From Marivivens sp. (GTDB lineage: Bacteria; Pseudomonadota; Alphaproteobacteria; Rhodobacterales; Rhodobacteraceae), in contig JAURFB010000001.1 in assembly GCA_030827165.1 (NCBI GenBank), positions 17,937-81,936 on the forward strand: 64,000 nt of DNA, written 5' to 3'. Numbering within the stretch: the first letter of the stretch is position 1; every line of letters begins with the position of its first letter. The notes beneath the pieces were generated by a model, which made no database searches, had not been told where the DNA came from, and saw only the letters and a list, made by a program, of their open reading frames with translations. The translations under genes were made by a program, and so were the position numbers. This document shows, piece by piece, positions 53,353 to 62,378 of this stretch.

Positions 53353-53829
53353 ATGGCCAAGAAACCGGAAAACAAGAATTACAAGGTGATCGCCGAGAAC
53401 CGGCGTGCCCGATACGATTTTGCCATCGAGAGCGATCTCGAGGTCGGCATCATTCTGATGGGGTCCGAGGTCAAATCGCTGCGCACCGGGCAATCCAACA
53501 TCGCCGAGAGCTATGCCAGCGTCGAGAACGGCGAGCTGTGGCTCACCAATGCCTATATCGCCCCCTATGATCCGGCCAAGACCTGGGGCCATGAACCACG
53601 GCAACGGCGCAAGCTTCTGGTTTCGCGCAAGGAAATGGCGCGGCTCTGGTCGGCAACCCAGCGCGAGGGGATGACCCTTGTGCCTTTGGTCATGTATTTC
53701 AACGATCGTGGCCTGGTGAAGCTCAAGATCGGTGTCGCAAAGGGTAAGAAGAACCACGACAAACGCGCCAGCGACGCGAAACGCGACTGGGGCCGCCAGA
53801 AGCAACGGCTTCTCAAACATGGCGAGTGA
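53353..53829 (+). CDS. smpB: SsrA-binding protein SmpB
   Basis: A 158-residue tmRNA partner. The OB-fold core shows [35 protein letters not shown] and [20 protein letters not shown], and the C-terminus is basic ([17 protein letters not shown]). It enters stalled ribosomes with tmRNA for trans-translation. I chose the start at 53353 ([11 protein letters not shown]). No tmRNA gene is visible in the window. Confidence 0.96.
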   Translation: MAKKPENKNYKVIAENRRARYDFAIESDLEVGIILMGSEVKSLRTGQSNIAESYASVENGELWLTNAYIAPYDPAKTWGHEPRQRRKLLVSRKEMARLWSATQREGMTLVPLVMYFNDRGLVKLKIGVAKGKKNHDKRASDAKRDWGRQKQRLLKHGE

Positions 53830-53887
53830 GACTCGAAATTCTGATTTCTCGTGCTAGGCTTGGCAATTGAGTTCGAGGGAATGCCGA

Positions 53888-54748
53888 ATGTCTCAGGATT
53901 TGCCCAAGCGGTCAGTCGTCTATGAAGGCCCAATCAACAACACGACGATCTGGGAACGTTTTGCCCTGCGCACCGGCGATATTCTGGTGGTGACGCCGCC
54001 GAAATGCGGCACCACATGGACCCAGATCATCGTCACAAGCATCATCCACGGTCGCTCGCTGAGCGGCGACGAGATGGATGAATATTCGACCTGGCTCGAT
54101 GCCGGGTTTCGCGACAGGGACGAACGGGCAGCCTTTCTTGACGCCCAGACGGAACGGCGATGCATAAAGAGCCACTCGCCCTTGGACGGCATCACCTATG
54201 ATCCGCGCTGCACCTACTTTGCCGTCTACCGCCATCCGATCGACGTGCATTTCTCGATGCGGAAACATCAAGAGAACATGACGCTCGATCTGCTGACCGC
54301 GCGCTATCCCGAGGACATCCACGAAGCCTTCCGGATGTTCCTTGAGGATGAGTTGTATCACGGGGCCACCGACGCGTTGGACCTGCATTCGATTGTCCAC
54401 CACTACAAGACCTTAAAGACGTGGGCCCATCTGCCCAACATCCACCTTCTTCATTACGCCGACCTGACGGCCGATCTCGACGGTCAGGTGCGGAGGATTG
54501 CGGGGTGCATGGGCTATGACCGCGACGATCCGCTCATGGACGAGGTGATCAACGGGTCAACCTTTGCCTCGGTGAAGGCCAAGGCCATCGAGGACGCCAA
54601 GAAATCGACCGGCGGCATATTCCTCAAGCCCGAGGAATTCTTTCAAAGCGGCACTTCGAACAAATGGGTTGGCCGACTGACCGATGCCGAGATCGCGGCC
54701 TTCGACGCGCGGATGAACGAGCTTTTGCCAGAAGACGAGGTTGTGTAG
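53888..54748 (+). CDS. Sulfotransferase domain protein, first of a tandem pair, C-terminally truncated by TAG
   Basis: A 286-residue PAPS-dependent sulfotransferase. It has the 5'-phosphosulfate loop TPPKCGTTWTQII, the likely catalytic His in IKSHSPLDG, the 3'-phosphate motif YRHPIDVHFSMRKH and the C-terminal SGTSNKWVGRLT. It shares most of its sequence with the next gene. It stops at TAG (54746) exactly where the paralogue has TGG. The frame then continues as LLWGAKGKP to a TAG at 54776, matching the paralogue tail. GAGGGA precedes the ATG at 53888. The acceptor is unknown. Confidence 0.88.
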   Translation: MSQDLPKRSVVYEGPINNTTIWERFALRTGDILVVTPPKCGTTWTQIIVTSIIHGRSLSGDEMDEYSTWLDAGFRDRDERAAFLDAQTERRCIKSHSPLDGITYDPRCTYFAVYRHPIDVHFSMRKHQENMTLDLLTARYPEDIHEAFRMFLEDELYHGATDALDLHSIVHHYKTLKTWAHLPNIHLLHYADLTADLDGQVRRIAGCMGYDRDDPLMDEVINGSTFASVKAKAIEDAKKSTGGIFLKPEEFFQSGTSNKWVGRLTDAEIAAFDARMNELLPEDEVV

Positions 54749-54816
54749 CTTCTTTGGGGGGCCAAGGGCAAGCCCTAGCCGGGCCGATATTTGAGTATGG
54801 AATTTGAGGACCGCCA

Positions 54817-55701
54817 ATGAATTTGCCACAACGGACCGCCCATTACGAAGGCCCGCTGACGACGACCGGCATTTGGGACCATTTTCAACTTCGCGACGAC
54901 GACGTTCTCGTGATCACCCCGCCCAAATGCGGCACGACGTGGAGCCAGATCATCATCACCAGCCTGATCGCTGGACGGCCCCTCGACCCACGTGAGATGG
55001 GCCAGGTGTCGACTTGGCTCGACTGCGCGCTCGATGATCCGGTCGGCAATATGGAGGCCTACGACAAGCAGGATTTTCGACGCTGCATCAAGAGCCATAC
55101 CCCGTTTGACGGGGTGCCCTACGATCCGCGCTGCACCTATATCGCCGTCTATCGCCATCCCATTGATGTTCATTATTCGATGCGCGTGCACGCAAGTCAT
55201 ATGGAAACCGATATCGTGCGCCGGCGGTATCCGGACGACCCGCGCGAGGCGTTTCGGATGTTCCTCGAGGACGAGCTCTATGACGGAGCGAACGACGCGA
55301 TCGACCTGCATTCCATCGTCTATCAATTCAAGTCGTTCAAGAAGTGGGACCACCTGCCGAATTTCCACATCTTTCATTATGCCGACATGAAGGCCGATCT
55401 GCACGGCACAGTCGCACGCTTTGCCCGCATACTGGGCATGGATGCTTCCGGCCCGCTGGTTGATCAGATCGCGCAGGACACGAGCTTTGCCAGCCTCAAG
55501 AAGAAAGCCATCGAGGGCGACAAGTCGGTCGATGGGGATATTTCGTATCTCAGTGCCAAATTCTTCGACAGCGGCACCTCGAACAAGTGGGAGGGCAAGC
55601 TTTCGGACGATCAGCTTGCCGCCTTTGACGCACGGATGCGCACGCTTTTGCCCGAGGATCAGATTGCGTGGCTTCTGTGGGGTGCCAAAGGCCAGCCCTG
55701 A
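54817..55701 (+). CDS. Sulfotransferase domain protein, second of a tandem pair
   Basis: A 294-residue sulfotransferase with TPPKCGTTWSQIIITSL, IKSHTPFDG, YRHPIDVHYSMRVH and SGTSNKWEGKLS, ending LPEDQIAWLLWGAKGQP. It is clearly a tandem duplicate of the gene at 53888, roughly 60 % identical by eye. By family it transfers sulfate from PAPS to a hydroxyl or amine. Nothing nearby (no PAPS synthesis genes) indicates the acceptor. Confidence 0.88.
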   Translation: MNLPQRTAHYEGPLTTTGIWDHFQLRDDDVLVITPPKCGTTWSQIIITSLIAGRPLDPREMGQVSTWLDCALDDPVGNMEAYDKQDFRRCIKSHTPFDGVPYDPRCTYIAVYRHPIDVHYSMRVHASHMETDIVRRRYPDDPREAFRMFLEDELYDGANDAIDLHSIVYQFKSFKKWDHLPNFHIFHYADMKADLHGTVARFARILGMDASGPLVDQIAQDTSFASLKKKAIEGDKSVDGDISYLSAKFFDSGTSNKWEGKLSDDQLAAFDARMRTLLPEDQIAWLLWGAKGQP

Positions 55702-55790
55702 CGCCGCACCCGCGATTCCGATCCTTGCCTGTCGGCCCCCTTGCGGGTAGTCACGGGGCCGACCCGATTGCTGCGGAAAAGGGGCAAGCC

Positions 55791-56657
55791 ATGAGCGTGC
55801 AGGATCACTCCAACCCCAAGACCCTCGTATCGACCGCCTGGCTCGAGGCGCATCTGCGCGACCCCGATCTGCGGATTCTCGATGCTTCGTGGTATTTGCC
55901 GACCGAGAACCGCAACCCCAAGGCCGAATACCTCGAGCGCCATATTCCGGGTGCGCGGTTCTTCGATATCGACGAGATTTCCGATCTGCGGTCGGACCTG
56001 CCGCACATGGTCCCTCCGGTGGAAAAATTCATGAGCCGGATGCGGGCGATGGGTGTGGGCGATGGGCACCAGATCGTCGTCTATGACGGCGCGGGGCTTT
56101 TCTCGGCGGCCCGCGTCTGGTGGCTTTTCCGGCTCATGGGCAAGACCGACATCGCCGTCCTTGACGGTGGCCTGCCCAAATGGCTTGCCGAAGGGCGCCC
56201 CGTGGACGACGACGATCCGGTGATCCGCGACCGGCACATGACCGTGACCCGCCAGAACCAGATGGTGAAAGACGTCACGCAAGTCGCCCGCGCCTCCAAG
56301 CTGGGGGATTTCGAGATTATCGACGCCCGCGCCCCCGCCCGTTTCCGCGGCGAAGCGCTCGAGCCGCGTGCCGGCCTGCGTTCTGGCCACATTCCGGGCT
56401 CGCGCAATGTGTTTTTCAAAGACCTTCTGAAAGCCGATGGCACGATGAAAGGCGCCGCCGACATCCGCGCGGCGTTCGAGGCGGCTGGTGTCGATCTGAA
56501 CAAGCCCGCAATCTGCACCTGCGGATCGGGCGTGACTGCTGCGGTCCTTGCGCTTGGCCTTGAACTCACCGGCAAGCGCGATCACTCGATCTACGATGGC
56601 TCATGGTCCGAATGGGGCATGTATGCCGACCTTCCTATCGCAACCGGAGAAGCCTGA
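55791..56657 (+). CDS. sseA: 3-mercaptopyruvate/thiosulfate sulfurtransferase
   Basis: A 288-residue tandem-rhodanese protein. The inactive first domain (RILDASWYLPTENRNP, HIPGARFFDIDEISD) is followed by the active one with Cys244 in ICTCGSGVTAAV. A CGSG(V/T)TA loop indicates the 3-mercaptopyruvate sulfurtransferase type. I chose the ATG at 55791 over an upstream frame that overlaps the sulfotransferase. It overlaps the aminotransferase gene by one base, which could make its substrate 3-mercaptopyruvate from cysteine. Confidence 0.92.
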   Translation: MSVQDHSNPKTLVSTAWLEAHLRDPDLRILDASWYLPTENRNPKAEYLERHIPGARFFDIDEISDLRSDLPHMVPPVEKFMSRMRAMGVGDGHQIVVYDGAGLFSAARVWWLFRLMGKTDIAVLDGGLPKWLAEGRPVDDDDPVIRDRHMTVTRQNQMVKDVTQVARASKLGDFEIIDARAPARFRGEALEPRAGLRSGHIPGSRNVFFKDLLKADGTMKGAADIRAAFEAAGVDLNKPAICTCGSGVTAAVLALGLELTGKRDHSIYDGSWSEWGMYADLPIATGEA

Positions 56658-57841
56658 TGCTCGAGCATCTCAAACCCCAGCCTGCCGACAAGATTCTGAT
56701 GCTCATGCAGTCTTTCCGCGAAGACCCGCGGACCGACAAGATCGACCTCGGGGTGGGTGTCTACAAGGATCCGACCGGCCTGACGCCCGTCATGCGTGCG
56801 GTGAAGGCCGCCGAAAAGAAGATCTGGGAAAGCCAGAACACCAAGGCCTATGTCGGCCTTGCGGGCGATCCGGCCTTTCTTGACGCGATGATCGGTCTTG
56901 TCCTCGATGGCGCGGTCGCGCGCGAGCGGATCGGCGCAGTCGCCACCCCCGGCGGCACCGGCGCGATCCGGCAGGCGCTTGAGCTCATCCGCCTTGCCTC
57001 GCCCGAGGCCACCGTCTGGTTGTCGAACCCGACATGGCCCAACCATCCCTCGGTCATCAAATACCTTGGTATGAAGATGGCCGAGTATCGCTATTTCGAC
57101 GAGGCAACCTGCGGCGTCGATTTCGCAGGGATGATGGCCGATCTTCAGGGCCTCAGGGCGGGCGATGTGGTTCTTTTGCACGGCTGCTGCCACAACCCGA
57201 CCGGCGCCAATCTCGATGCAGCGCAGTGGGACGAGGTGATTGCTCTTCTCAAGGCCAAAGGCGCTGTGCCGATGGTCGACATCGCCTATCAAGGCTTTGG
57301 CGATGGCCTTTCGGCCGATGCCGCAGCGACCCGCATGGTGGCCGCCGGTATGGACGAGGTTCTGATCGCGGCCTCCTGCTCGAAGAACTTCGGCATCTAC
57401 CGCGAGCGCACCGGCATCCTGATGGCCGTCGCCCGCGATGAGGCGCAGGCCAAGCTGGCGCAGGCCAACCTCGCCTTCCTCAACCGGCAAAACTATTCCT
57501 TCCCGCCCGACCACGGCGCGCGGGTCGTCTCGACGATCCTTGGCGATCCGGTGCTTCGGGCCGATTGGGAGGCCGAGCTTGAAGAGATCCGGGGCACGAT
57601 GCTCGGCCTTCGGACCCAGCTTGCTGACGAACTGCGCCGCCAGTCGAACACGGACCGCTTCGATTTCATCGCCCATCACCGCGGAATGTTCAGCCGCATC
57701 GGCACCACGCCCGAGAAGGTGGAAAAGATGCGCGCCGACAGCGGCATCTACATGGTCTCCGACAGCCGGATGAACATCGCCGGCCTCAACTCGGACACTA
57801 TTCCGATCATTGCAAAAGCGATCATCGACGCCGGCGTCTGA
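56657..57841 (+). CDS. Aromatic amino acid/aspartate aminotransferase (class Ia)
   Basis: A 394-residue fold-type I aminotransferase with the start MLEHLKPQPADKILML, IDLGVGVYKDPTG, HGCCHNPTGANLD, the PLP lysine K243 in SCSKNFGIYRERTG and the C-terminal MFSRIG. This is the TyrB/AspC class typical of Rhodobacterales aromatic aminotransferases. The gene is coupled to sseA. Transamination of cysteine to 3-mercaptopyruvate would feed SseA, which is an inference from the pairing. Confidence 0.9.
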   Translation: MLEHLKPQPADKILMLMQSFREDPRTDKIDLGVGVYKDPTGLTPVMRAVKAAEKKIWESQNTKAYVGLAGDPAFLDAMIGLVLDGAVARERIGAVATPGGTGAIRQALELIRLASPEATVWLSNPTWPNHPSVIKYLGMKMAEYRYFDEATCGVDFAGMMADLQGLRAGDVVLLHGCCHNPTGANLDAAQWDEVIALLKAKGAVPMVDIAYQGFGDGLSADAAATRMVAAGMDEVLIAASCSKNFGIYRERTGILMAVARDEAQAKLAQANLAFLNRQNYSFPPDHGARVVSTILGDPVLRADWEAELEEIRGTMLGLRTQLADELRRQSNTDRFDFIAHHRGMFSRIGTTPEKVEKMRADSGIYMVSDSRMNIAGLNSDTIPIIAKAIIDAGV

Positions 57842-57845
57842 GCCA

Positions 57846-57872
57846 CAAAAAAGGGGCGCGTTTCCGCGCCCC
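57846..57872 (-). terminator. Intrinsic terminator of the glnK-amtB transcript
   Basis: An 8-bp perfect stem GGGGCGCG / CGCGCCCC (57853-57860 and 57865-57872) with a TTTC loop is flanked on the low-coordinate side by CAAAAAA. That reads as a U-tract on the minus strand, 36 bp beyond the amtB stop. It also separates amtB from the convergent aminotransferase gene. Confidence 0.82.
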
Positions 57873-57907
57873 AGGTTCGCCTTGTCCTCAGGGAAGGGTC
57901 TTTGGAC

Positions 57908-59224
57908 TTAGCTATGGTAGGCCTGCTCGCCGTGCGAGCTAAGGTCGAGACCACGGCGTTCGTCGTCGCCTTCAACACGCAGGCCGGTGATGGCCTTGGT
58001 GATGTAGAGAAGGACAGCCGAGGCCACGCCGCACCAGACGATGGTGATGGCGACCGCTTCGATCTGGATCCAGGTCTGCGAGGCGATCGAATAATCGTCG
58101 CCACCGACGCCACCGAGGCCGGGTGCAGTAAAGATGCCGGTCCCGACGGCGCCGATGATGCCGCCGATGCCGTGGATGCCAAAGACATCGAGGCTGTCGT
58201 CATAGCCGAACCGGTTCTTGACGACAGCCACGAAGAAGTAGCAAGCCGTCGACGCAAGGCCGCCGAGGACGATCGCGCCGACCGGGCCGATCGAGCCCGC
58301 CGCCGGAGTGACAGCGACGAGGCCAGCGACGAGGCCGGAAGCAGCGCCCAGCATCGAGGCTTTGCCACGCATGATTGCTTCCACTGCCGCCCAGGCGAGG
58401 ATTGCGCCAGCGGTCGCCGTGAAGGTGTTGATCATGGCGAGGGCAGCGCCGCCGTTGGCTTCGAGGTTGGAGCCAGCGTTAAAGCCGAACCAGCCAACCC
58501 AGAGGATACCTGCGCCGACGAGCGTCAGGGTCATCGAGTGGGGGGCCATCATGTCTTTGCCGAGGCCAAGGCGCGGACCGACGATGATCGAGGCGACGAG
58601 CGCGGCGATGCCGGCGTTGATGTGCACAACCGTGCCGCCCGCGAAATCAAGCGCGCCCATGTTGAAGATCAGGCCGTTGGCATCCCAGACCATGTGGGCA
58701 ACCGGGAAATAGACAACCGTGACCCACATCGCGGTGAAGAGAAGCACCGCCGAGAATTTGATGCGCTCGGCGAAGGCGCCGACGATCAGGGCAGGCGTGA
58801 TCGCCGCAAAGGTCATCTGGAAGGCGATGAACACGAACTCGGGAATCACATAATCGTCCGAAAAGGTCGCTGCCATGCTGTCGGCGGTAACGCCGGCAAG
58901 GAAGAGCTTGGCCGTGCCGCCCCAAAACGGGCCTTCTCCGCCACCGAAGGCGAAGGAGTAGCCGTAGACCACCCAGATCACCATGACCATCGCGGTGATC
59001 ATCGTGACCTGCATGAGAACCGAAAGCATATTCTTCGACCGCACAAGGCCGCCGTAGAACAGCGCAAGGCCCGGCAGGATCATGAAAAGCACCAGAATGG
59101 TCGAGACGAGCATCCAGCTCACGTCGCCCTTGTCCATCACCGGCCCCGCCTCCTGCGCCATGGCCGGGGCCGCCATCAGGGCGGCAAGTCCGGCCGCGCC
59201 GGAAATTTTCAACGTGTTCAGCAT
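57908..59224 (-). CDS. amtB: Ammonium transporter AmtB
   Basis: A 438-residue inner-membrane trimeric ammonium channel with an N-terminal signal peptide (MLNTLKISGAAGLAALMAAPAMAQ) and eleven helices. The conserved DFAGGTVVHINAG (Asp and pore His) and the second His in DVFGIHGIGGIIG are visible. I chose the start at 59224 behind GAGGGAAAT. It lies 23 bp downstream of glnK, the usual co-regulated pair. GlnK blocks the channel when nitrogen is sufficient. Confidence 0.95.
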   Translation of the reverse strand: MLNTLKISGAAGLAALMAAPAMAQEAGPVMDKGDVSWMLVSTILVLFMILPGLALFYGGLVRSKNMLSVLMQVTMITAMVMVIWVVYGYSFAFGGGEGPFWGGTAKLFLAGVTADSMAATFSDDYVIPEFVFIAFQMTFAAITPALIVGAFAERIKFSAVLLFTAMWVTVVYFPVAHMVWDANGLIFNMGALDFAGGTVVHINAGIAALVASIIVGPRLGLGKDMMAPHSMTLTLVGAGILWVGWFGFNAGSNLEANGGAALAMINTFTATAGAILAWAAVEAIMRGKASMLGAASGLVAGLVAVTPAAGSIGPVGAIVLGGLASTACYFFVAVVKNRFGYDDSLDVFGIHGIGGIIGAVGTGIFTAPGLGGVGGDDYSIASQTWIQIEAVAITIVWCGVASAVLLYITKAITGLRVEGDDERRGLDLSSHGEQAYHS

Positions 59225-59247
59225 TTTCCCATTTCCCTCTCGCGCGC

Positions 59248-59586
59248 TCACAGCGCGTCCTCGTTGGTTTCGCCGGTCCGGACCCGCAGGGCGGATTCGA
59301 GATCGAGAACAAAGATCTTGCCGTCGCCGATCTTGTCGGTCTTGGCGGTCTTGGCGATCACCGCGACAACCTCGTCGGCAAGGCTGTCGGGCACTGCAAT
59401 CTCGAGTTTCACTTTCGGCACGAAGTTCACGGCATATTCGGCGCCGCGATAGATTTCGGTGTGGCCCGATTGAGAGCCGAAACCTTTGATTTCCGTCACC
59501 ATCATGCCGCGCACGCCCGTGGCGGTAACAGCTTCGCGCACCTCCTCAAGCTTGAACGGTTTGATTGTCGCAATGATGAGTTTCAC
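59248..59586 (-). CDS. glnK: Nitrogen regulatory protein P-II (GlnK)
   Basis: A 112-residue P-II signal protein starting MKLIIATIKPFKLEEVREAV, with the T-loop TEIYRGAEYAVNFVPK containing the uridylylation residue Tyr51 and the ATP-binding GDGKIFVLDLESALRVRTGE. Its coupling to amtB marks it as the GlnK type. The 275-bp region upstream (59587-59861) should hold its nitrogen-regulated promoter, but I found no convincing sigma-54 site there. Confidence 0.95.
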   Translation of the reverse strand: MKLIIATIKPFKLEEVREAVTATGVRGMMVTEIKGFGSQSGHTEIYRGAEYAVNFVPKVKLEIAVPDSLADEVVAVIAKTAKTDKIGDGKIFVLDLESALRVRTGETNEDAL

Positions 59587-59861
59587 GCTTTTCCCCTTGT
59601 CCGTGGTCGGTTCTACGGCCGGAGCAGTTGGCCGTTCGCAGGACCATGAGGGCGGGGGAATGGGGAAGTCTCAAGAAAATGCTGCGCTTGCAAACTACCC
59701 AAGACGTCAAAGATTGCACATTTTTTGCACTTGGCGGTCGAGATGCCTAAATATCAGGCTGATCAAAAAGGTGCCTGGACCGACTCATCCCGCTCAACAT
59801 TCCGTGCAGATGGGTTTATGGTCCGGCCAAACAACAAACCGATGACGGGCACAGACAGGCA

Positions 59862-62009
59862 ATGCGTGGTTCAGGCAGGAAGAAACCGCCTCTGGTGGCG
59901 GACAAGCGCTATGCCGAGCCGGCGTCAAAGCCCAAGCCCAAGGCCAATTCGCGCAAACCCAAGACCAAGTCGAAAAGGCCCGTCCGTCGCGGAGCTTTGA
60001 GTTGGCTGGCGACACTGGTTCGCGGCACATTGCGTTGGATCGTCCGCCTCTTCTGGGGCATCGGCTGGCGCGTCGGACTCATTTCGGGCCTTCTGGTTGG
60101 CGCTGCCGCAGTCTACATCGCCGCGATCCTGCCGCCTGCAACCGATCTGGTCGACGGCCGCGCCCGAGGCTCCGTAACCATGCTCGACCGAAATGAAGAG
60201 GTTTTCGCCTGGCGCGGAGATCAGTTCGGCGGTGTCATCACCGCCGATCTTGTCGCGCCGCATCTCAAGAACGCGGTGATTGCGACGGAGGACAAGCGCT
60301 TTTACAGCCATTTCGGCATCAGCCCCCGCGGCGTGGCGGGCGCGGTCCGTATCAACCTTTCGGAAGGGCGCGGGCCGCTCTCGGGCAACGGCGGGTCAAC
60401 CATCACCCAGCAGACCGCAAAACTCCTCTGCCTGGGCAAGCCTTTCGATCCCGAGATCTGGAAAGACGAAGCCGCCTACGAGGCCGACTGCCGCCGCACG
60501 ACGCTCTGGCGCAAGGTTCAGGAGGCGATCTATGCGATGGGCATGGAGATCGCCTATACCAAGGACGAAATCCTCACCCTCTATCTCAATCGGGCCTACC
60601 TTGGCGCTGGCACCCGCGGCTTCGAGGCCGCCGCCCAGCGCTATTTCGGCATTTCCGCCGCCTCGGTAAACCCAAGCCAGGCTGCGATCCTTGCTGGCCT
60701 TCTCAAGGCGCCCTCGACCTACGCCCCGACCGCAAATCTCCAGCGCTCGTGGGATCGCGCGAACGTGGTGATAGGGCTGATGGAAGATCAGGGTTACCTG
60801 ACCCCGCTTGAGGCTACGCTGGCGAGGGCGGCTCCTGCCGAACTGTCGGCCGCGGCCGAGCAGCGCGCGGGCGGCTATTTTGCCGATTGGTTGATGGACA
60901 TCACCCCCAACTATTTTGCCCGCACCACGACCGAGGACGTGATCTACCGCACCACCCTCGATCCGCGCATCCAATCGGCGGCGGAAGAGGCGTTGGCCTA
61001 TGTTTTTGACGAGAAGGTCAAGGAAGGATCGGAGGCACAGGCGGCGATTGTCATGATGTCCGCCGATGGGGCGGTGCGGGCGATGGTGGGCGGACGCAAC
61101 ACCAATGTCGCCGGCGCCTTCAATCGCGCTACGCAAGCGTCACGGCAAACTGGCTCGCTCTTCAAACCGTTCATCTACGCAACTGCCCTCGAGCTTGGCC
61201 ACTCGCCGTTCGAGCTGGTCGATGACAGCCCCCTGTGCATGACCATCCCCGGCTCGGGCGAATGGTGCCCCAAGAACTATGACGGCGAGTTCAAGGGCGA
61301 AATCCCCTTCGTTCAGGCCCTCCGCGAGAGCCGCAATATCCCGGCGATCAAAGTCTCCGAGATGGTGGGACGCGACAACGTGCGCTCGGTGGCAAGCGGC
61401 TTTGGTGTTGCCAGCGATCTGGCCGATGGCCCGGCGCTGGCGCTCGGCGTCTCTGAATCGACCCTGGTCGACATGGTGGGCGCCTATGCGGGTATCCTCA
61501 ACGGCGGCTCGGCGGTTGCGCCCTATGGCCTTGTCGAGCTGCGCCTACAGGGCGACGAGATTCCGCTGATGGGCATGGGCGGCGGAATCGGCGAACGCGT
61601 GGTTCAGGAAACCGCGGCGCGGCAGTTGACCTGGATGATGACGCAGGTGGTCGAACAAGGCACCGGCATGCGCGCCCGCATCCCCGGATGGCAGATCGCC
61701 GGAAAATCCGGCACGACGCAGGCCTCGCGCGATGCATGGTTCATCGGCTTTACCGGCGACTATGTCACCGGCGTCTGGATGGGCTATGACAACAACACAC
61801 CGCTTTCGGGCGTCACCGGCGGCGGCCTTCCGGCCGAAATCTGGCACGAGACGATGGTGCGGGTCTTGGATGGGCTGACACCGGTTCCCTTGCCGATGGA
61901 CGAACCAGTTGAAACCGGGCCAATCCTCTTCGGTCCGCAACCGGGCGAAGCAACGGGTGGCAATTTCTTGATCGACCTTCTGAACTCGATCCTCGGCGGC
62001 GGGAACTAG
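59862..62009 (+). CDS. Class A penicillin-binding protein (PBP1A-type transglycosylase/transpeptidase)
   Basis: A 715-residue bifunctional murein synthase with a Lys/Pro/Arg-rich cytoplasmic N-terminus (about 60 residues) and one membrane helix (about residues 70-92). The GT51 domain shows ATEDKRFYSHFGI and GGSTITQQTAKLL. The transpeptidase has SxxK in RQTGSLFKPF, SRN and KSGTT. It polymerises and crosslinks peptidoglycan in the periplasm. The ATG at 59862 has only a weak ribosome-binding site. It is transcribed divergently from glnK. Confidence 0.92.
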   Translation: MRGSGRKKPPLVADKRYAEPASKPKPKANSRKPKTKSKRPVRRGALSWLATLVRGTLRWIVRLFWGIGWRVGLISGLLVGAAAVYIAAILPPATDLVDGRARGSVTMLDRNEEVFAWRGDQFGGVITADLVAPHLKNAVIATEDKRFYSHFGISPRGVAGAVRINLSEGRGPLSGNGGSTITQQTAKLLCLGKPFDPEIWKDEAAYEADCRRTTLWRKVQEAIYAMGMEIAYTKDEILTLYLNRAYLGAGTRGFEAAAQRYFGISAASVNPSQAAILAGLLKAPSTYAPTANLQRSWDRANVVIGLMEDQGYLTPLEATLARAAPAELSAAAEQRAGGYFADWLMDITPNYFARTTTEDVIYRTTLDPRIQSAAEEALAYVFDEKVKEGSEAQAAIVMMSADGAVRAMVGGRNTNVAGAFNRATQASRQTGSLFKPFIYATALELGHSPFELVDDSPLCMTIPGSGEWCPKNYDGEFKGEIPFVQALRESRNIPAIKVSEMVGRDNVRSVASGFGVASDLADGPALALGVSESTLVDMVGAYAGILNGGSAVAPYGLVELRLQGDEIPLMGMGGGIGERVVQETAARQLTWMMTQVVEQGTGMRARIPGWQIAGKSGTTQASRDAWFIGFTGDYVTGVWMGYDNNTPLSGVTGGGLPAEIWHETMVRVLDGLTPVPLPMDEPVETGPILFGPQPGEATGGNFLIDLLNSILGGGN

Positions 62010-62012
62010 CGT

Positions 62013-62378
62013 CTATTCGACGGGATCGGGACATCGGGAATAGCGGAAGACATAGCCGTTCCATATGACGAATATGCTCTGGTCGCCCGGGCCATCCATA
62101 ACCATCGCCCGTTCCGACCAGACATCGCCGCCGCCGGAACATTCCATCGTGTAGAGCGTGGCGTCCATGTCGACGACATTCACCGGCCGCGCCATAAGAC
62201 ATTGCATTCCAACGCCATAGAAGATGCCGTCATCGATCTTGATCGACGCGCCATCGACACCGACCAGGCCGCATTCCGCATTCGCCGCCTGCCGATAGGT
62301 CCCGTCATAAGGTGTCGCCCCAGCCATCAGGGGCAGGGCCGCAAGCAAAAAGGCCGAAGCCTTCAGAACACAGGTCAT
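62013..62378 (-). CDS. Secreted hypothetical protein with conserved cysteines (121 aa)
   Basis: A small exported protein with signal peptide MTCVLKASAFLLAALPLMAGA. The mature part of about 100 residues has four cysteines (ECGLVG, MQCLM, MECSGG, SRCPDP), likely two disulfides. The start overlaps the mlaC stop by 4 bp, so it is co-translated after mlaA-mlaC. I do not recognise a family. Its position suggests an envelope role linked to phospholipid transport. Confidence 0.75.
   Translation of the reverse strand: MTCVLKASAFLLAALPLMAGATPYDGTYRQAANAECGLVGVDGASIKIDDGIFYGVGMQCLMARPVNVVDMDATLYTMECSGGGDVWSERAMVMDGPGDQSIFVIWNGYVFRYSRCPDPVE

Noticed and set aside
59700-59760. Possible sigma-54 promoter or NtrC sites between glnK and the PBP gene
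   Set aside because: Some GG-N10-GC spacings and a repeated TTGCAC occur, but none fits TGGCAC-N5-TTGCA well on the glnK strand, so I did not annotate them.
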